A DNA stretch of 64,000 nt from NCBI GenBank assembly GCA_003116875.1, contig BCKT01000008.1:1014322-1078321 (forward strand), in the 5' to 3' direction. The translations under genes were made by a program, and so were the position numbers. Within the stretch, counting starts at the first letter, position 1; each line of letters starts with the position of its first letter. Positions 45,257-57,677 of the stretch are shown one piece after another. Below the pieces are notes generated by a model that did no database searches, was not told the origin of the DNA, and saw only the letters and a list, made by a program, of their open reading frames with translations. The DNA comes from Takashimella koratensis. Lineage: Eukaryota > Basidiomycota > Tremellomycetes > Trichosporonales > Tetragoniomycetaceae.

Positions 45257-46659
45257 ATGTCCGTCTTGCGCACTGCTCTGCCTGCCTTGCGGTCACTCGC
45301 CCGCCGCGCCTACGTCACCTCGGTCACAGGCTACGGACGTGAGGTTGAAGGTTTTGTCGGTGCAGTCGGTAACACTCCTCTTGTACGTGACCAAACTAGC
45401 CTTTCCCTCCAACTCTGACATTTCTGCTCCTTACTCCTGGGTTTGTAATTGGCACTTTGCAGATCCGTTTGAACCGCCTTTCCGAAGAAACCGGGGCCAA
45501 CATCCTCGCCAAAGCCGAGTTCATGTCGCCCGGCGGATCGATCAAAGACCGTGCTGCGCTATACTTGGTCAAAGAGGCCGAGGAGAAGGGCCTCATTAGC
45601 CCCGGTGGGACTGTCGTCGAGGGTACCGCTGGAAACACGGGCATTGGTCTCGCCCATGTCTGCCGAAGTAAAGGGTACAAGTGTGTCATCTACATGCCCG
45701 ACACTCAGTCGCAAGAGAAAATTGATCTCCTTCGTATGCTGGGAGCCGATGTCCGCCCTGTCCCTGGTAAGTCATGCCCATGCTCTACCTCCTCTTCTCG
45801 CCAAACACCTCTGAGCCAAGACCTTTACTGACACCCCGTCCCTTTAGCCGTCGCGTTCGACAACCCGATGAACTACAACCACCAGGCCAAGCGATACGCC
45901 GAATCCCTCGACAACGCCGTCTGGACCAACCAATTCGACAACACCGCCAACCGTGGTGCGCACATCGTCACGACCGGTCCCGAGATCTGGGAGCAGACCG
46001 ACGGCGGCAAGCTGGACGCGTTCATCTGTGCGACAGGGACAGGTGGGACGCTCGCGGGCGTCACGAGGTACTTGAAGGAGAAGTCGGGCGGACGGGTCGA
46101 AGGGTGGCTCGCGGACCCGCCAGGTTCGGTGTTGTACAACTTGGTGGAGAACGGCAAGCTCGAGCGTGTTGGAAACGGTTCGATCACCGAGGGTGGGTTC
46201 AACTTGTTACATGCCTTCCTGTCTCCTCATCTTCGCACACCTTCAACTCGTCTCTGCCTCTCTCTACTCCACTCTCTTCCTCTCCCTTCCCACTCCCATG
46301 GACGTCATCGCCATACTGACAACAATTTAGGCATTGGACAGGGCCGCGTCACCAACAACCTCAAACCCGACATCGAGCTCCTCTCTGGAGCGATCCACGT
46401 CCCCGACGCTGCCTCCATCAACATGGTTTACCGCCTTCTTGACGAGGAGGGTCTCTACGTCGGTGCCTCTTCCGCTCTCAACGTCTGGGCAGCTACCGAG
46501 CTCGCCAAGCGCAAGGGCAAAGGAAGCACGATCGTCACCGTCCTCTGCGACGGAGCTTACAGGTACCAGGCTCGTCTCTTCTCTCGTGTCTGGCTTGAGA
46601 GTAAGAACTTGATCCAAGCTCTTCCGGACCACTTGCAAAAGTATGTTGTGCTCCCATAG
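45257..46659 (+). CDS. Cysteine synthase-like PLP enzyme, probably mitochondrial
   Basis: Four exons (45257-45382, 45463-45766, 45848-46192, 46331-46659) encode 367 aa of a fold-type II PLP enzyme of the cysteine synthase/cystathionine beta-synthase family. The PLP Lys is K70 in [11 protein letters not shown]. The phosphate and substrate loops are [12 protein letters not shown] and [16 protein letters not shown], and the distal site is [10 protein letters not shown]. The C-terminus [15 protein letters not shown] matches fungal mitochondrial cysteine synthases of the CYS12 type. The N-terminus ([19 protein letters not shown]) is a good presequence. It makes cysteine from O-acetylserine, or acts in cyanide or sulfide detoxification; which one is undecided. 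Intron 3 (138 nt) is frame-neutral and stop-free. Confidence 0.88.
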
Positions 46660-46790
46660 TCGCATTTATAGCCCATTACCCATCGACCATTGCCCATCAG
46701 ATACAAAAACATGCATTCATGCTGTCAGTGCTTGAGCCTACGTGTTGAGTAGCAGATAGTGGTTGGACCATGCCTTGCGGAAGCACTACA

Positions 46791-48213
46791 CTACTTGGCG
46801 TACCGATCGCTGACCATTGAAGCACATGTCAGCAATCCATCTTGTCTAGCAGCCCAGCCTGTCCCAACTTATCAACTCACCTCTTCATCGCAGCGCGACG
46901 ATCAAGCATGGCCTCAGCATATCGACCTTCCTTTGCGGCTTTCTTGAGGTCTTTCCTATCGGCATTAGAGACCACGCTCCTCCCTGCTCCCCAAGTCTGT
47001 GCTTCACGACTGTTATAGAAAGAGCAGATACGCTCGTCAGCCTCACTTCCATTTCACCGACTCCCTCGCCAGACTCACTTTCTCGCCATTTCATCGTCGA
47101 TCGAGGCTGACCCTCCCGCACCGTCCCGACTCCGTTTGAAATCCCTCTGCTCTCCCCCATTCTTCTGCAACCGGGCTTTATACACGTTCTCGCGCTGACA
47201 CTTGATCCTAAGCAGTTCTTGCTCTTCACGCCCCTCAGCGTCGGCACGGAGCTCGGCGCGTTTCCCGCCGGCGGCGGCCTCAAGGTTGGCCGGGGACGAG
47301 AGGTAGTGCTCTGATTGCGTCTTGAGTGCGAATTCGGGGAAGATGGAGGATGAAGAGGAAGAGGAGGCAGGGGAGAGGAGAGGGGTGAAAGATTCAAGAG
47401 GACCTCGGGAAGGGGTTGTAGCGGAGAGTGTACCCGATGGATGCGCAGTGAGGAAGGTCCCCCTGTAGTAGGTTATGTCAATACAGTCCGTGAAGGGGTT
47501 TAGGGAAGTAGGTAGCAAGGTGGGGTGACGAGAGAGCCATCAACTCACGCGCTCGTACGAAGACTGATCACTTCTTCGCTCCCAGATAACCTCGAGATGA
47601 CCCATACGTGGTTCACGTCTGACGGTTCGATAGCTTGCAAGATCTCCGACGAGCTCAACTCTGCCGCTCCCTCTGGCGCTTCAGGAACATCGACTGGCGC
47701 GGCATACACCCTTTGTCTTTGTGGGTCCCACTACATTACCAACCGAATACACAAACCAATCGTTAGCTCAGAACCATCTATCATTGGCTGTGTAGTTTTT
47801 CTGTCCACTCGTCCATCGGCTCATCCCCGACCTTGGGATCTATCCACTGCCCACATCTTCGGTACCTCACTTTTGTCCAACTCAGCCGCTCTCCCTTCCT
47901 CGAGCCTCCTCCTCTCCAGCTCCCTGAACGGTCTCATTTTGAAGACATCTTCCCTCCCCCAACCGCCTGCCAGCAGGGAAAAGAGGCCACTTACAGCGAG
48001 ACAGGAGAGGGGCTCGGAAGGGAGCAAGATAAAACTAGGTCCCGAAACCTCGTCAACGTCTGTCGGGAATACCCAGCCTTTGGGATCTGCGGCAACCAAA
48101 GCGGCGAGATCAATACCGCCATCGTCTCCGCCTTCGGTATCGCGATGGGATCGCTTCTTCTTCTTGGGCTTGTCGCCTTTGAATTTGAGCTTTTTAGAGA
48201 CGACGCCGGACAT
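46791..48213 (-). CDS. FRG1: FRG1-like actin-bundling/RNA-associated protein
   Basis: Five exons (48213-47995, 47730-47549, 47462-47079, 47009-46881, 46809-46791) encode 310 aa. FRG1 proteins have a fascin-like beta-trefoil, bind F-actin and RNA and associate with spliceosomes. The basic start MSGVVSKKLKFKGDKPKKKKR is the family's nuclear signal region. Then GWVFPTDVDEVSGPSFILLPSEPLSCLA, VWVISRLSGSEEVISLR, GTFLTAHPSGTLSATT, ARLQKNGGEQ and the diagnostic end AMLDRRAAMK-SDRYAK follow; the last six residues come from a 19-nt terminal exon. It is 131 bp from the cysteine synthase stop (convergent) and 210 bp divergent from the HExxH-PRO2 gene. Confidence 0.87.
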
Positions 48214-48423
48214 GGTCAGTAGATGGGCGAGTGAGAGGAGAGGAAGGGTGGACAGCCAGTGAATCACTGAACAGGAGATGCTTTATTGCTAAGATGTAGC
48301 CCCGTCGAACGGTTGTCAGAATTAGTAATATCTGTGACTCGATTTTTTGGTTCAAATGAAAAGACGATTGTCAATCTTCGTTTCACCAACTCACATCTGT
48401 TCATCCTCCCTGTCCTCATCATC
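48214..48423. promoter_or_regulatory. 210-bp divergent promoter (FRG1 / HExxH-PRO2)
   Basis: The two start codons are 210 bp apart. AT-richer sequence (48330-48370) lies in the half next to the HExxH-PRO2 gene. No specific site is assigned. Confidence 0.45.
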
Positions 48424-51334
48424 ATGACACTAGTCGTCCCGAATCTCTCGCTTCAACCACCGATCCAACCAGGGGATTACGTCCCCCAGATGTTCTTTTT
48501 CATGAAGACGCTCATCGGTACCAGAGTGCGGTATAACGACACTCACGGTGTCGCTGCGCTCATGGACGCTATCCGAATCGCAAGGGTCATGGTGTTTAGC
48601 CCAGCCAGCATTAAGATTATCAATGCTGCATTCCATATCCAGCTCACCGAACAAGACTCGTTTGAGGACTTGGATGATGTACTCGACCACCGATTGATCG
48701 ACCTCGCTCCTCAAATTCAGAACGTACTTCTCTCGTTTGCCGCTCAAAATCAGTTTACTGTTACTGTTGATGAAGACACCAAGGACTATGGATGGGTTCT
48801 GCCTTCGGACCCACGCAACATCCACATCCAGAACCGCATGGTTCAACTCGCTGCAGACGCTCATGCGCTCAAGAGCTTCGACCAGGAGACATACGATACT
48901 CATGTGTTCTACCTAGCGGTGATTATCGGCCATGAGCTTGTCCACGTACTTCGCTACTCTATCGTGAGTGTTATTTGACTGTCAAAAGTTTGAAGATGAA
49001 TGGTCACGTGATCACTTCCCAATCACGTGACACTATGTTAGCTTGTGCTTATGTATTCTTCTATCCCTCAGTGTGGCGTACCTAGGCCCACCCCGCCCAA
49101 CGTGAAAGGACGAGTGATACCACCCGATACGAAAGTCAACCCTAACATTGGCGAGGGTGGAGAATTCTGGGAAGAGCAATACCTTGGTGGCAGGATCTTT
49201 GGTATCCTAGACCATGAATGTAGGATGGATGGCGAAGGCGAGTGGGATCCCCTCGGATTTCGTAACCGACTTGCTGGACTAGCCATTGAAACTCCTGAAG
49301 GTTGGGGAGTGGTCGCGGCATCTGACATCCAGGCCATCATTAACGGTACGTTTTCATTCCCTAGGATTTAATTCTCTTTTCTCTAATTTTCTCGAATGAA
49401 AAAACGCTGACTCGTGTCCAGGACAACTTCATCGATTGCCACTGGTGCCCCCCAGCGGTTTTTACGAAACACTGCCACCTAATCGGCTCCGAGTATCCAC
49501 GGGTAGCATGCGTTCCGATAAGGCACAGGCTGTCGAAGAGTCGAAATCGAGTATCAAATTGATGCCCTACGAGGAACTCGATCAATTTGAAATATTACTT
49601 CCAGGCCCACGAGATCCGCTTACTATCACGGACAACACGCCAGTCATCGGTCGGCATAATTACCCAAAACACTCTCGTCCCCTTGGACAGAGTGAAATCG
49701 CCGCCAATATCGCCATTTCTGCCCGTCGGGCATTCGAGCAGTCCCAGCTCGTTGACCCATCAGAGCGCGACACTGCTCTCGCCGCCGTCCGGGACGCCAT
49801 CTCCGCCGCTCGCGACAGGGTACTTGCTGCGAACAAGGCAGACATGGACGCTGCTGAGCCCCTTGTCGCCCAGGGCAAACTCTCCAAATCCCTCCTCTCC
49901 CGACTCGACCTCTCTCGACCGGGCAAGTACGACTCGATGTTGCAGGGTATCACGGACGTCGCTACTCTCCCTCTCCCCACGGGTATCGTGACTTTTGCGA
50001 AAGAGCTCGGGGAGGGACTCGAGCTGCACAGGGTCACTTGCCCCGTCGGTGTCTTGCTGGTCATCTTCGAAGCGCGTCCAGAAGTTGTCGTCAACATTGC
50101 CGCTCTCGCTATTAAATCAGGAAACGCCGCGATCCTCAAAGGTGGTAAAGAGTCAGTCAAAACTACTGGAGTTCTTTCGTCGATTATCGCCAAAGCGCTC
50201 GCGAAGACTTCGATCCCGGCAACTTTCATCCAGACCGTCTCGACTAGGTCGGAGATCTCGTCACTGCTCGCGCAGGATAGATACATCGACCTCGTCATGC
50301 CCCGAGGTGGGAACGAGCTGGTCACGAGTATCAAGAACCAGACTCGGATACCTGTCATGGGTCATGCAGACGGGATCTGTGCGGTGTACCTCGACGAGTC
50401 GGCGGATGAGAAGAAGGCGATTCGGATCGCTGTGGAGTCAAAGGTGAGTTCTGGGGCTTGTTATGTGGGCAAACATGTGGTCGTTTGAGGAGAGGGAGAG
50501 ACTAGGCGTGGTCGGGGTTCCAGCGAGGGAGAGATCAGGATGAATCTGTGTGTAAGGTGTGCGTTGGAAGGGTGCGCGAAAAAGAATGGCTCCTTCTTAG
50601 ATCGTGAGAGCTAGGGGGAGAGGAACCTCATGTGTCAGGCGAACCCGCAGAGCGAGCAAGGAATTTGTACAGCAGCAGATGAGCGACTGAAGCCTTTGAC
50701 TTGAGGTTGATCGAATGACTGAGCTGACGCCTTTTGTTTATTCCCTCAGATCGACTACATGGCCGCGTGCAACGCTGCCGAGACACTACTAGTGCACGAG
50801 TCCCTGGTTAACACTCTCTGGCCGAAAGTCGCCAACGCTCTCCTCGCTGTTAACGTCACCCTCCGATGCGACGCTACCACTCTCTCTGCGATCCCTTCGA
50901 ACCCTCTCGTCTCTGCATCCGTCGACGCCGACTACAGCACCGAATTCCTTGGACCTACCATTGCTGTCGCTGTCGTTCCCTCCGTTGCCGCAGCTATCAA
51001 ACACATCAACGAGCATTCGTCTCACCACACCGACTCGATTGTCACCGAGTCCGAGTCGTCCATGTCTGCGTGGGCAAGGGGTCTCGACAGCGCCAATTGC
51101 TACATCAATGCGTCGACGCGGTTTGCAGATGGGACGAGGTACGGGTTGGGGACCGAGGTCGGGATTAGTACGGGCAAGACCCATGCACGAGGGCCCGTGG
51201 GTTTGGATGGGTTGGTTATTTACAAGTATGTGTTGAGGAGTAAGACCAAGGAAGGGAGCTTGATCGCGGATCACGAGAAGGGAGGGAAAGGGTACACACA
51301 CACCGACTTGCCAAGGGACAAGGCGCCGTTCTGA
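48424..51334 (+). CDS. PRO2: HExxH metalloprotease-like domain fused to gamma-glutamyl phosphate reductase
   Basis: Four exons (48424-48963, 49072-49345, 49422-50443, 50750-51334) encode about 806 aa. Residues 1-330 carry IIGHELVHVLRYS (His170, Glu171, His174) and downstream GEGGEFWEEQYLGGRIFG, a likely gluzincin-style zinc ligand. This resembles uncharacterised fungal HExxH proteins. From about residue 361 it is a complete ProA/PRO2 enzyme of proline synthesis: ISARRAFEQSQLVDPSERD, VLAANKADMDAAE, VIFEARPEVVVNIAALAIKS, VMPRGGNELV, VMGHADGICAVYL, then MAACNAAETLLVH with catalytic Cys619 and GLGTEVGISTGKTHARGPVG. The join uses a 76-nt GTACGT..CTGAC..CCAG intron in the correct phase. If that intron is retained, a stop (TAA 49369-49371) ends the first protein, and PRO2 would have to start internally at 49509 or 49563. 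Confidence 0.83.
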
Positions 51335-51658
51335 GGGTCTGTATCGTCTCGAGGACGCACACAGATAGGAGAAGGGTGGAGCAGCATGCATATTTTGGGA
51401 TCAATGACTGATGTCTGACCTGGGAGCCGCCTGGTAATTGAAGTATTTTCATAAATGGCGTCCCGATGCTGGTCGAGACAATCTTACTAGTCGTCGTTCC
51501 TGCCAAAACGCCTCGAAAAAACCACCCTTTAGCTCTCGTCACCATTGATCCATTCCCGTCATCCTCTCATCCTCTCATCCTCTCATCCTCGCTGCGTCTC
51601 TCCTTCACCCTCAGACGACTCGACTTCACCGCCTCTCACCGATCTCGAGCAACTGACG
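51335..51658. other. Intergenic region with 8-bp repeat
   Basis: 3' flank of PRO2 and promoter/leader of SRP14. It contains four copies of TCATCCTC at 51559-51590. No gene is seen. Confidence 0.5.
51559..51590. repeat. 8-bp tandem repeat (TCATCCTC), four copies
   Basis: Four perfect head-to-tail copies in the pyrimidine-rich leader about 70 bp upstream of the SRP14 start codon. Confidence 0.85.
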
Positions 51659-52499
51659 ATGCCGTCGACACTGGTATCTCCCGAAGAGGTATGCCAGCCA
51701 TCCCATTTCCTGCCCATCCTATTCCTCCAGCAATCCGTTTTCATTCACACGACCTACTCGCTAATGTTTCTTTCCCCTCTCTCCCTTCTCTACAACCCTA
51801 TAGTTTCTCGCGCGGCTCACGTCGACATTCTCTGACCCATCCTCGTCGGGCTCAATATGGCTCACCCACAAACGATGTACGTGAATTCCTCGGCCTTTCC
51901 TTTGTTTCTCCTGAACATGATTTGCACCTAGTTTCTTCTGGCTCATAGCTGACTTGGTGATTCAGATACGTACGAGGTCGCAGATGCCGATGGAGACGCG
52001 ACGATGAACGACGACGAGACCGAGTACGATGTTTTGATACGGTGTACTTCCGCCAAAGGCGACACTTTTTCCTCCCGAGTACGTCTGTCCCTCTTCATCC
52101 CCTCAGTTTCGCACTGACATCTATCCGACGTAGGTTCCGGCATCTAGCGTGCACAGCTTCCACGCAACATATGGAACTCTTTTGAAAGCGTCGATGGCAG
52201 GGCACATGCGCAAACGTGACAAGAAGCGAGAGAAGGCGCGTGCCGAAGCCGAGGTGAAACGGGTACGCGAGGTCTATGTCGATGTCGTGGTTGGGAATGA
52301 AGGGAAACGCGGCAAAGGCCGTCGACAGCGGGTAAGTCGAGTGGGGGCAGTGGTGTCTCTTGTTGTGATAGAGGTGGGACAAAGCTGACGTGCTCGAACT
52401 TGGATGCAGATGCGAAAGTTGAACGCGCAGAGGAAGAAGGAGGCAGAACGAGAACGCCTTGAGCTTCGTGACGCTGCAAAAGTGGACAAATCGGATTAG
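51659..52499 (+). CDS. SRP14: Signal recognition particle subunit SRP14
   Basis: Five exons (51659-51688, 51804-51876, 51966-52078, 52134-52331, 52410-52499) encode 167 aa. SRP14 is an Alu-domain protein that arrests elongation while the ribosome is targeted to the ER. Landmarks are EEFLARLTSTF, GSIWLTHKR, YDVLIRCTSAKGDTFSSRV, FHATYGTLLKASM and the basic MRKRDKKREKARAEAEVKR. The C-terminus is a long lysine/arginine-rich extension (MRKLNAQRKKEAERERLEL), as in fungal forms, suited to RNA binding. Exon 1 is 30 nt. The start ATG at 51659-51661 gives MPSTLVSPEE. Confidence 0.87.
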
Positions 52500-53395
52500 A
52501 TCCTATCAATCATGAGGGATGTATGACATTTGCTCGTTGTTGAAGCCTGGTCCTGGTGGGCGTTACGTTCAGGGATTGAACCAGAAGTATGACATGACAG
52601 AAATTCATTTCTCCCGTTTACGGATATCTAAAGGGCCAGAAGCATGCAAGGCGGTGGAAAACGAAACGAAAACGAGACTTCTCGACCTATTGAGAGAAAC
52701 GCGATGGGAGAGAGAAAGATGGCCCGTAGAGAGACAAAAAATGGAGTGCTAGAGGGTTACAACGAAAAGAGAAAGAGGCACAAGTACCGACAACACAACA
52801 ACAGAGCGAGGAACAGCCCGTCCTCGAAAACAGAATTGAAATTAATGTCACAACAAAAAGTGGAATGGAGTCGAGTAGAGTGGAGTCGAGTGGAGTGGAG
52901 ACAAGAAGCGAGGGCACCAGTGGCTGGGGATGAGATGCGGAGAACGCGAACGCGGAAAGCGCTAGTATGGCACATATTGGACAGTGGAAGAAGAGTGGAG
53001 TGGAACGAGGGGAACAGAGTGGTGGATGGTAATCTAGTTTGAGAAATAGGGTAATGAATGACTTGTTTTTGTAGTTTGAGGTTTTCGTAGGGTAAAGCGA
53101 TTGTCGATACGAATGAGACCGAGACAGGTTCGCGGAGACAAGCACACTGGTCGTCGCTGATTCGTTTGTCATACAAGAAGCGTTCGACCATTGTTGAACC
53201 CAGAAGAAAAGTTCTAGTCGGCTCGCGCAGGGTCCTTGGTCAACGACGCTAAGAATCATCCACAGATGAGGGTAGAGGGCGATATCCAAAGTATCGAGAT
53301 ACGATCCACATGGCTCGATCGAAAAGTCCCTCACAACAGGCGCCAGGCAAGTTCAAATGGTCGAGCGGGACGTTATTGACATCCATGAGCAGAAT
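52500..53395. other. Convergent intergenic region, about 0.9 kb
   Basis: 3' flanks of SRP14 and ATG1. It is A-rich on the + strand between 52640 and 52860, and holds a short TGGAG/TCGAG pentamer repeat at 52861-52901. Open frames here lack any domain. I see no RNA gene. Confidence 0.45.
52861..52901. repeat. Degenerate pentamer repeat (TGGAG/TCGAG)
   Basis: About eight tandem five-base units alternating TGGAG, TCGAG and TAGAG. Confidence 0.6.
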
Positions 53396-56300
53396 TTACT
53401 CCGTCTCTCCCATTTTTGACTTGAGCGCACTCAATCGTTTCTGTACCGAGTCGACAACTGTTCGTTTCAAGCCCGTTAGCCACTAGCAAACGCCAAATCG
53501 AAACCTAAACTCTCTACTCACATCTCTCCACGGTCTGACGATCGTCATCGCTAACTTTGGCGCCATCATACATGACCTCGTCAAGCAACGAGCTCAAGAA
53601 CCACAAGGCAGTTTCGTATCCTTGTTCAGCGGATGCGTAATCACCCTGCATTTCGACGAGAGCCGATTGGCGTGATACTTCTAGCGCACGTTCGTAAACG
53701 AGTCTCTCGACAAAGGGGAGTTCTTCGGCGCATCGAGCTTTAGCCCACTCAGCCTTGTCGTATAGCTCGTTGAAGCGGGCTCGGAACCATTGTACCGCTG
53801 AGAAAAACTGTCAGCTTAAAGATACTCTTCGTGTATGTCTGAGCCGGTAAAACTCACTATCGTTGAGGTCGGCGCTGGGTTCGTACTGCACGTCACGATC
53901 CCGCCTTTCTTCCCAGTATCGCTTGAACCTCTCGTGTCCCGTGCACACGAAGGCCAACGCTTTAAAGTACAACACGCAAGCATCGCTTGCTGCCGATTCT
54001 TGCTGCCTTAGCGCTGTCACGTCCGAGTTGACGCTCGAGATTGATGTATGAGAGGATCTCCTTCGGCCCGTCGACGACTGTGACCCGAGCTGACCAGCTG
54101 CCTGTTGTTGGTAGCTTGACGCCGGGCGGATCTGGTGCCATACTACAATCCTCGTGTCTGCAAAATCAAACAGTACGAAAGCCTTGCGCGCCATGTCTTC
54201 CAGGTAGTCAAGCAGGTCTGCTTCGTCTGGATCGACGGAGCGGAGGACCGTGGGTCGTCGTTTCGCCGCCATGCCTCGGGCAATGGCTGTGGCGGCCGAA
54301 TTGGCTGATGTCCCGATCAACCGGATCGCCGTGTTGGTCAGCGCCCGAGCGAGCGCACCAGTTTGCAGGCTCGACGGGGACGATGAGAATCGGGTGACGG
54401 GCAGGCCTGCACTGTCGGTATAGGTGGTGGGAGGGAACACGTTGAGCGCCTGAGGAATGGATGGCGGTCGGCTGAGGGCAGGAGTGTGGCGCACGGTTGG
54501 CGGAATGGCGAATGGTGGTGTGGTGCCGAGCGCGAAAGGCGGAGAGTACGATCCGAGCACGACGGCTTGCTGTGGTGGGCTGGGAGCGGGTTTGAAGGAG
54601 GATACAGGGCGAGATACGACGCTGTTGCGCTGACTCGGCTTCCTCACTGGAGCCGTTGATGGCCGTTTGGCGTTTTGCTCCAGCTCTGAACATGGGTCAG
54701 CAGGGTCTCCGGCGACGTGACATTGTCTAAACAAGCATTGTCTCCAACTCACCATCTGCCAACGCATTGATCTCGACCGTTCGCTTCTCTACCACAACAT
54801 ATTCTCGTCCAACCGAGTCGGAAGCATCGAGGGCGCTCTCGTCTTTGCCCGTCATCGTGATGGGCGGGGTAGCAGCCAGCGGCGAGCCTCCGATCGCGCG
54901 TACTGGGTGGCCCGTTGGGGTGAGGGGTGGGGCATCTTCCACGCTTGCCGGCTCTTTGCTGCGAGACGATAGCCGGCGCACTGCCGTGCTCTGAATCGGG
55001 CGGGGCGAGGCCGCTGTCGATGTCCCGGGCGGGACAGCGAAGGGAGGTGTAGGTTGGGTAGCGATGCCAGGCTGGGGTGTGGGCGAGCTAGGGGTGGAGG
55101 TTGGAGAAGGTGGTGCTGGCTCGTCGCTGACATAATATTTTGGTTCGGATCGGCGTATCCTTGGTGGCGGGGTCGGTTCATCCGATCGGTCCGGCCCATT
55201 CTGCTCGAGCGTGGGGGTCTGACCCTCGCTCGATCGCCGGTGTGGCATCGGTGCGGGACTTGGATTCAGTGCCGGATCCGTGGAGAGTGGCTGCGGGGCT
55301 CGTATTGGAAGCGCCTTGTCACGTAGCCGTTCTGCGCTCTCGACGAGGTCCCTCACTCGACTCTCACTCAGTACCGCCGAGCTATCGGTGGACACGTCGA
55401 TGCTCGTGCTCCCATCCTCGTTAGATTCCGTCATGTACCCGTCCCACACACCCGAAGCGAAGAATTCCTCAAAGCCCATACGCTCGGCTGGCTTGCGCTT
55501 CAGCAGGCCGCGAATCAAGGCTTTGATGTCGGCCGAAACCGGATGAGGGGGCGATTGCACGCTACCGTCGTCAGCGATCGTAGGCTGCGAGGCCTTGGAC
55601 GACTCGTCGGGAAACTTGATACGGTCCTCGCCCTTCTCAATCTTGCGCAGCAGTTCGACGTGGTTGGTCGCTCGGAATGGGGAGCGGCCACTAGCCATCT
55701 CGTACAACACAGCGCCGATAGACCAGAGGTCGGCCTTGGCGTCGTACTTTTCATACCGCAGAATCTCAGGGGCCATGTACAACGGTGATCCACATAGTGT
55801 CTCCGCCATGGCCGCAGCAGGGAGGATACGAGCGAACCCAAAGTCGGCTACCTTGAGCACGGGGATGCCGAGTGGGTGACCGTCTGCCATCTCTGATGCT
55901 GATGCGGGTTGCAGTAACAAGTTTTGCGGTTTGATGTCGCGGTGGATGAGGTTCTGTGACCGGAGGAACCGTACTGCGTGCGCTAGTTGACCAAGAAAGC
56001 AGCGTGTTACCCGCTCGTCGAGGCCGTGATTTAGGGGATGAGGCCAGAACACCTTGCCACCTGTGCTTTGGACCATCCCGTTCTCGAGGAAACGTGGGAA
56101 AAAGTCAAGCGTCTCGATCTGTCCTCGCTTCTTGATGTAGATCGACAGGTCGGCGCCGGAGCAGAACTCCATGACGAGGTAGATTTGACTGTCGTTCTTC
56201 TACATAGTGGAGGTGTCACGTCAGCCAGAGGTCAATCGAAGAAGAAGGAGAAGGTACGAACAAAGCAGTCGGTAAGAGCGACGACATTGCGGTGGTTGAT

Positions 56301-56611
56301 CGCTTTGAGGATATTGATCTCGCTCTCTAGATTCTCAAGCAGCTTGGTCGTGAGCTTGGAACGGGAGACGGCCTTGATAGCGATGACCTCGTGGGATTTC
56401 TGCACCGGAGTGGATAAAGAAGGGGTCGTCAGTACATGATGCTTGATCACATGCTAACCCAGAACCCAAGGTAAGCACTCACCGAGCGATAGGCTTTGTA
56501 CACGGTTGCAAAGCTGCCGCGGCCAATCTCTGGTCCGAGGACATAGTTGCCGATCCGCTCGCGATGGCCATCTTTGCGCGGCGTGTGCGCACCCACAGAG
56601 TCTGGTGCCAT
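53396..56611 (-). CDS. ATG1: Autophagy-initiating serine/threonine kinase ATG1
   Basis: Six exons (56611-56483, 56399-56262, 56199-54753, 54685-53858, 53797-53522, 53457-53396) encode 959 aa. The kinase domain is complete: [28 protein letters not shown] (Lys52), [68 protein letters not shown] in pieces, and [17 protein letters not shown]. As in other fungal ATG1 proteins, an insert of about 35 residues separates YIKKRG from the catalytic helix. The middle is Pro/Ser-rich, the region where ATG13 and ATG8 contacts are expected. The C-terminal MIT-like pair starts near [19 protein letters not shown] and continues to [20 protein letters not shown] and [20 protein letters not shown]. It forms the Atg1/Atg13/Atg17 starvation complex. 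Intron 2 starts with the slightly unusual GTTCGT. Confidence 0.94.
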
Positions 56612-56681
56612 CTTGGACAAGGCTTGTCGACGGGAATCAAATCACAAAGTCTGAATCCCACCTTCGCCTTGTCTTACCGTC

Positions 56682-56702
56682 GACGACGACGACGACGACG
56701 AC
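56682..56702. repeat. GAC trinucleotide run in the ATG1 leader
   Basis: About seven GAC units 70-90 bp upstream of the ATG1 start codon, on the opposite strand from the gene. Confidence 0.75.
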
Positions 56703-57677
56703 CCGCGCGGGTAGGTAGTCGACTCTCCAAAGGCAGGGAGAGTAGCGTTGCGGCGGGCAAGGCGATTGAAGGAGGGTTGAGGGTTTGGGGGGTTTCCTTG
56801 CCCGAGAGAGTGGAAAGGTGAATGGAAGGACGGGTGATAGGAGGGTTGCTGCGAAGGCCCGTGGAGGTAGGCGAGTGGGGGCGTGGGGTGATCGGGGCAG
56901 TGTTGGGTCGCAGGCCGGCTGCTGCGATAAGGAGTGTAGTGTGGGTCGCACGAGCAGGAGGCTGGTGCAAGAGGAAGTGTGCTCGTGTATGAGACAGAGT
57001 GAAGTGGGTGATGTATAGACAGGATCGAGATGGAGTGAGGAGGGATGAGGTGAGTTGTTACGCGTGGGATTTGCGTCAGCTTGAACGGGCGATGGCGAAA
57101 GGCAAGCGAGCGAGCACGGAATTTAAGGTTGCAAGTGGTAGGTCGACTCGGGTGTTTGGACGCGGTTGCCGCTCTCAGAAGTGGACCGGCGGGGTCCTCG
57201 TCAACTGCGAAGAGACTGAGGCTGGACGAGACGAGACAAGGACCATATCCTTGCGCGAGGAGGGTGAGGAGGACCCGTGGTGATGGGGTGTGTGAGGGGG
57301 TAGCGAGGGGTGAATGAGAGAGGAGATGGGGGAGGGGATGAAGAAGGGAGAAGGGGGAATGAGATGGTGAGGTCAGTCGGTGTAATCGACCACCAGAAAG
57401 GATCCCTCAGGCCACAAGGCGAATCCTAATCCTGCGTCCAAAATCGCATTACAAAGGAAACCCAGAGTCTAATCCCCGGGCATTAGGAATGGGCTCAGTC
57501 AGCAGTCTCGGTGGCGTGGCCTACACACGGGGCACATGGCATCAGATGGTGTCATCTCATCCCTCATCCCCCGACTCTAATCAGGCCAAGAACGGGGCCA
57601 AGAGCACGTCAGGTAGCCTGAGGAATAGGCGAGCTTTCGTTTCTACATATCCATACACAGCTTGCCGCAGCTAGACT

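Noticed and set aside
49509..51334. A stand-alone PRO2 starting at an internal ATG (49509 or 49563).
   Set aside because: Not excluded, but the upstream intron has strong signals and correct phase and the 5' frame is fully open, so the fusion is the simpler reading; kept as the stated alternative.
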